From Aquipseudomonas alcaligenes (GTDB lineage Bacteria; Pseudomonadota; Gammaproteobacteria; Pseudomonadales; Pseudomonadaceae), in the NCBI RefSeq assembly GCF_003205495.1, contig NZ_QJRX01000002.1, positions 248,001-312,000 on the forward strand: 64,000 nt of DNA, read 5' to 3'. The notes below the pieces were generated by a model. It saw only the letters and a program-made list of their open reading frames with translations, ran no database searches and was not told where the DNA came from. Position 1 is the stretch's first letter. Every line of letters begins with the position of its first letter. Below are positions 61,742-64,000 of this stretch, one piece after another. The translations under genes were made by a program, and so were the position numbers.

Positions 61742-61792
61742 GTAGGGCGGGTGAAACCCGCGAACGGGGCGCGCGGGTTGCACCCGCCCTAC
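61742..61792. repeat. REP-like nested inverted repeat between ureA and the acetyltransferase gene
   Basis: Outer arms GTAGGGCGGGTG and CACCCGCCCTAC (61742-61753, 61781-61792; 12 bp, perfect) enclose inner arms AACCCGCG and CGCGGGTT (61755-61762, 61772-61779). The two-level palindrome is typical of extragenic repeat elements spread through Pseudomonas genomes. It fills almost the whole 69-bp gap. Confidence 0.75.
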
Positions 61793-61797
61793 GGTAT

Positions 61798-62100
61798 CTA
61801 CGCAATCGGCTGGTGGACGGTTACAAGCTTGGTGCCGTCGGGGAAGGTGGCTTCGATCTGGATCTCCGGAATCATCTCCGGCACGCCTTCCATCACCTGC
61901 TCGCGGCTCAGCAGGGTGGTGCCGTAGTGCATCAGCTCGGCCACCGTGCGGCCGTCGCGGGCGCCTTCCAGCAGGGCGGCGGAGATCAGCGCCATGGCCT
62001 CCGGGTAGTTGAGCTTGAGGCCGCGGGCCAGGCGCCGCTCGGCCACCAGGCCGGCGGTGAAGATCAGCAGCTTGTCCTTCTCGCGGGGCGAAAGATCCAT
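61798..62100 (-). CDS. ureA: Urease gamma subunit
   Basis: 100 residues: [23 protein letters not shown], then [10 protein letters not shown] and the C-terminal [20 protein letters not shown] typical of UreA. Third structural subunit of urease. Its start overlaps the ureD stop by one base. Confidence 0.98.
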   Translation of the reverse strand: MDLSPREKDKLLIFTAGLVAERRLARGLKLNYPEAMALISAALLEGARDGRTVAELMHYGTTLLSREQVMEGVPEMIPEIQIEATFPDGTKLVTVHQPIA

Positions 62101-62936
62101 CAGGTACTCCAGATTCGCGGGGGCACGGCCGCGCGGCCGAGCAGGGCAGGGCGCAACAGGCGCCAGAGTTCGATCAGCCAGGCGCGCGCGTGCAGCGCCT
62201 CGCCGGCCAGGCAGCGGGCCACCAGCAGGCCCGGCAATTGGGTCAGGTCGCCGCGTACCGGACCGCCCAGTTCGCGGCAGCGCTCCAGCAGCTCGGCATC
62301 GATCTCGCCGCTGGCCAGCAGGGTGGCGAACACCGGGTGGCCGTCCAGGCCGATGGGTGAGTCGAGCAGGCCGTCGCCACCGACCACGCGCTGGCGCTCA
62401 TGCCACAGCCGCTGGCCATCGCGACGGATATCCAGCGCGGCCTGAAAATGCCCGGCTTCGAAGCGCTCGCCGGCGGCGGGGCGGCCGAGGGCGACCATGT
62501 CCCAGTAGAACAGGCGGGCGTCGCCTTCCAGCTCGATGCGGGTGCTCAGCTCGGCCTGGGCGCCGGCGTAGACGATGGTTTCCTGCGGCAGCCATTCCAG
62601 GGTGGCTCCGGATCGCACGCGCAGCGTCACGCACTGGCGCGCGCTGCCAGCGGCGCGGTACCACTTGGCCGCGCCGGGGCTGGTGAGCTGGGTCCAGGCC
62701 CGCTCGCCGACGTCCACGGCGATATCCAGGCTGTCGCCGCCGGCAATGCCGCCGGGCGGGTGCACGATGATGTGCTGGCACACCTCGGGGCCTTCGGCGT
62801 GCAGGTGTTTCTGCACCCGCAGCGGGCCCAGATGGCGGCGCAGCACCGGGCGCGTCCAGTCCTGCTGGCGGGCGTAGGCCAATTCCAGTTCGGCGTGCCA
62901 GGCGGGGGTGAACAGGGCAGGTTGGGCAACCGTCAT
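62100..62936 (-). CDS. ureD: Urease accessory protein UreD (UreH)
   Basis: 278 residues. UreD scaffolds UreF and UreG on apo-urease for nickel insertion. Motifs include [38 protein letters not shown] and WLPQETIVY. It is the first urease gene here; ureE, ureF and ureG are not in the window. ATG 62936 starts [19 protein letters not shown]. Confidence 0.95.
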   Translation of the reverse strand: MTVAQPALFTPAWHAELELAYARQQDWTRPVLRRHLGPLRVQKHLHAEGPEVCQHIIVHPPGGIAGGDSLDIAVDVGERAWTQLTSPGAAKWYRAAGSARQCVTLRVRSGATLEWLPQETIVYAGAQAELSTRIELEGDARLFYWDMVALGRPAAGERFEAGHFQAALDIRRDGQRLWHERQRVVGGDGLLDSPIGLDGHPVFATLLASGEIDAELLERCRELGGPVRGDLTQLPGLLVARCLAGEALHARAWLIELWRLLRPALLGRAAVPPRIWST

Positions 62937-62991
62937 TCAGGGGCATCCAGCCGAATTGGGTGAGGCGGCAGTGTAGCGTGGCGGCATGGGC

Positions 62992-64000
62992 TCAGGCCGT
63001 GCTCATCTGCAGCCATTGCCGCGGGCTGGCGTCGAACCAGCGGCGGAAGGCGCGGGAGAAGGCGCTGGTCTCGGAGTAGCCGAGCAGCGGCGCCAGCTCG
63101 CTGACCGGCAGTCGCCGGCGCAGGTAGTGCAGGGCCAGCTCGCGGCGCACCTGGTCGATCAGCGCGGAAAAACTCAGGTTCTGTTCGCGCAGGCGCCGTT
63201 GCAGGGCGGCCGGGGTCAGGCCGAGGCCGGCGGCGACCCGTTCCAGCGAGGGTTCGCCCAGCGGCAGGGCGTCGCGTACCAGGCCGCGGGCCTGGTCGAC
63301 CAGGCACTGGGGCGATTGCTGGCCGCCAAGGCGGACGATGGCGTCCTGCACCAGCATCAGCAGCACCGGGTCGCGCTCGGGCATCAGCTTGCCGGCAATG
63401 TCGCGCTTGGGAATCAGCAGGGCATTGCACGGCTGGTCGAACAGCACGGGGGCGTCGAATACCGTCTGGTGCTCGCGCCAGCCCTCCGGCCTGGCATGTT
63501 CGAACAGCACGGCGCGCGGTGCCCAGTCCGGCCCCAGCGCATGACGCACCAGGTTCAGGGCCATGCCCATGGTCAGCTCGGCATCCTGGCGGCGATCGAG
63601 GATGGCCGGGTGATGCACCTGGTAGTCGAAGCGGTAGCACTCGCCGATGTCCACCAGGCGGATCAGGGTGTCGTGCTGGTGGTAGGGAAAGGCGCGGGCG
63701 AAATTCTGCAGGGCCTGCTCCAGGCTGTGCGAACAGAGCCCGACATAGCCGAGCAGGCCGAGGGCGCGCGGCAGGAACTGCTGGCCGTAGCGCAGACCGA
63801 AGTTGTCGCAGCCGGACTGGCTGGCCGCCTCCTCCAGCACCTTGCAGTAGTTGTTCAGGCTGAGGCTGAGGGTCGGGTGCAGCAGCAGGTCCGGGTCGAT
63901 GCCGGCGATGCCGAACACCCGGTCCACATCGCCGCCCTGCTGGGCGATGAACGCGTCCAGGCCGCAGGCAGCCGCCGACAGCACGCCGAGGTTGCTCGGC
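62992..64000 (-). CDS. AraC-family transcriptional regulator (partial at its N-terminus)
   Basis: At least 335 residues are visible; the frame stays open to the right edge (upstream residues PSNLG), so the true start may lie outside the window. The N-terminal part (about 1-185, with LSLSLNNYCKVLEEAA and FGLRYGQQFLPRALGLLGYV) matches the arabinose-binding-like sensor of the OruR/ArgR group. The C-terminal two-helix-turn-helix domain is clear (SLERVAAGLGLTPAALQRRL and LLGYSETSAFSRAFRRW). It is 55 bp downstream-facing from ureD on the same strand; a role in urease control is possible but unproven. Confidence 0.9.
   Translation of the reverse strand, partial: PSNLGVLSAAACGLDAFIAQQGGDVDRVFGIAGIDPDLLLHPTLSLSLNNYCKVLEEAASQSGCDNFGLRYGQQFLPRALGLLGYVGLCSHSLEQALQNFARAFPYHQHDTLIRLVDIGECYRFDYQVHHPAILDRRQDAELTMGMALNLVRHALGPDWAPRAVLFEHARPEGWREHQTVFDAPVLFDQPCNALLIPKRDIAGKLMPERDPVLLMLVQDAIVRLGGQQSPQCLVDQARGLVRDALPLGEPSLERVAAGLGLTPAALQRRLREQNLSFSALIDQVRRELALHYLRRRLPVSELAPLLGYSETSAFSRAFRRWFDASPRQWLQMSTA

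Overview
The window is chromosomal DNA from a high-GC gammaproteobacterium, almost certainly a Pseudomonas of the P. aeruginosa / P. alcaligenes-like lineage. The evidence is the gene content and gene order, which I compare with P. aeruginosa from memory: mltF/purL, the ffh/rpsP-rimM-trmD-rplS block, xerD-dsbC-hom-thrC, rhlB, the aap transporter, valS-holC-pepA-lptFG, and the ure cluster with an embedded acetyltransferase. The protein lengths agree too. I see no prophage, insertion sequence, CRISPR array, rRNA or tRNA. Most of the window is core genome, so the interest lies mainly in regulatory DNA and in one accessory operon.

Layout. 1-5.3 kb: the 5' end of mltF diverges from purL, followed by a CDGSH protein and a YqfO-like protein. 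5.3-8.2 kb: an exported esterase, the Ohr/OhrR peroxide-defence pair and an L,D-transpeptidase. 8.4-10.8 kb: a predicted beta-propeller protein, DUF2789 and two Nudix hydrolases. 10.8-13.5 kb: a tightly packed run of gamma-carbonic anhydrase, DUF1289, purT and an SGNH hydrolase. 13.5-15.6 kb: a CorC-type membrane protein and a CcsA-like membrane protein, divergent from ffh. 15.7-24.4 kb: ffh, the rpsP operon, a thioesterase, xerD, dsbC, hom and thrC. 24.5-30 kb: a DJ-1/PfpI protein, an RHH protein, the RhlB helicase, a dipeptidase, a cNMP-GGDEF diguanylate cyclase and a carboxylesterase. 30.4-34.6 kb: an aapJQMP amino-acid ABC transporter behind a near-consensus sigma-54 promoter.

35.6-44 kb (minus strand) holds a nine-gene, mostly translationally coupled operon. 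In transcription order it encodes a DUF523/DUF1722 protein, a MerR/LitR-type regulator, DNA photolyase, an NTF2-like protein, an SDR, an FAD amine oxidase-like protein, a DUF1365 protein, a CFA-synthase-like methyltransferase and a DUF2878 membrane protein. Its promoter is covered by two perfect TGTACA-N12-TGTACA pairs, which fits a light- or photooxidative-stress-controlled system that repairs DNA and remodels lipids. 44.1-52.3 kb: a winged-helix protein, valS, a HolC-neighbour protein, holC and pepA, divergent from lptF-lptG. 52.3-57.6 kb: an Hsp70-like chaperone, three orphan periplasmic binding proteins (one broken by an amber codon), and an oxaloacetate decarboxylase gene with three matching 15-bp palindromes, one of them inside the coding sequence and written in rare codons. 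57.3-64 kb: a small zinc-finger protein, a glycine-rich exported protein, an EamA transporter, the urease genes ureD-ureA-(GNAT)-ureB-ureC with repeat elements in two gaps, and the 3' part of an AraC-family regulator.
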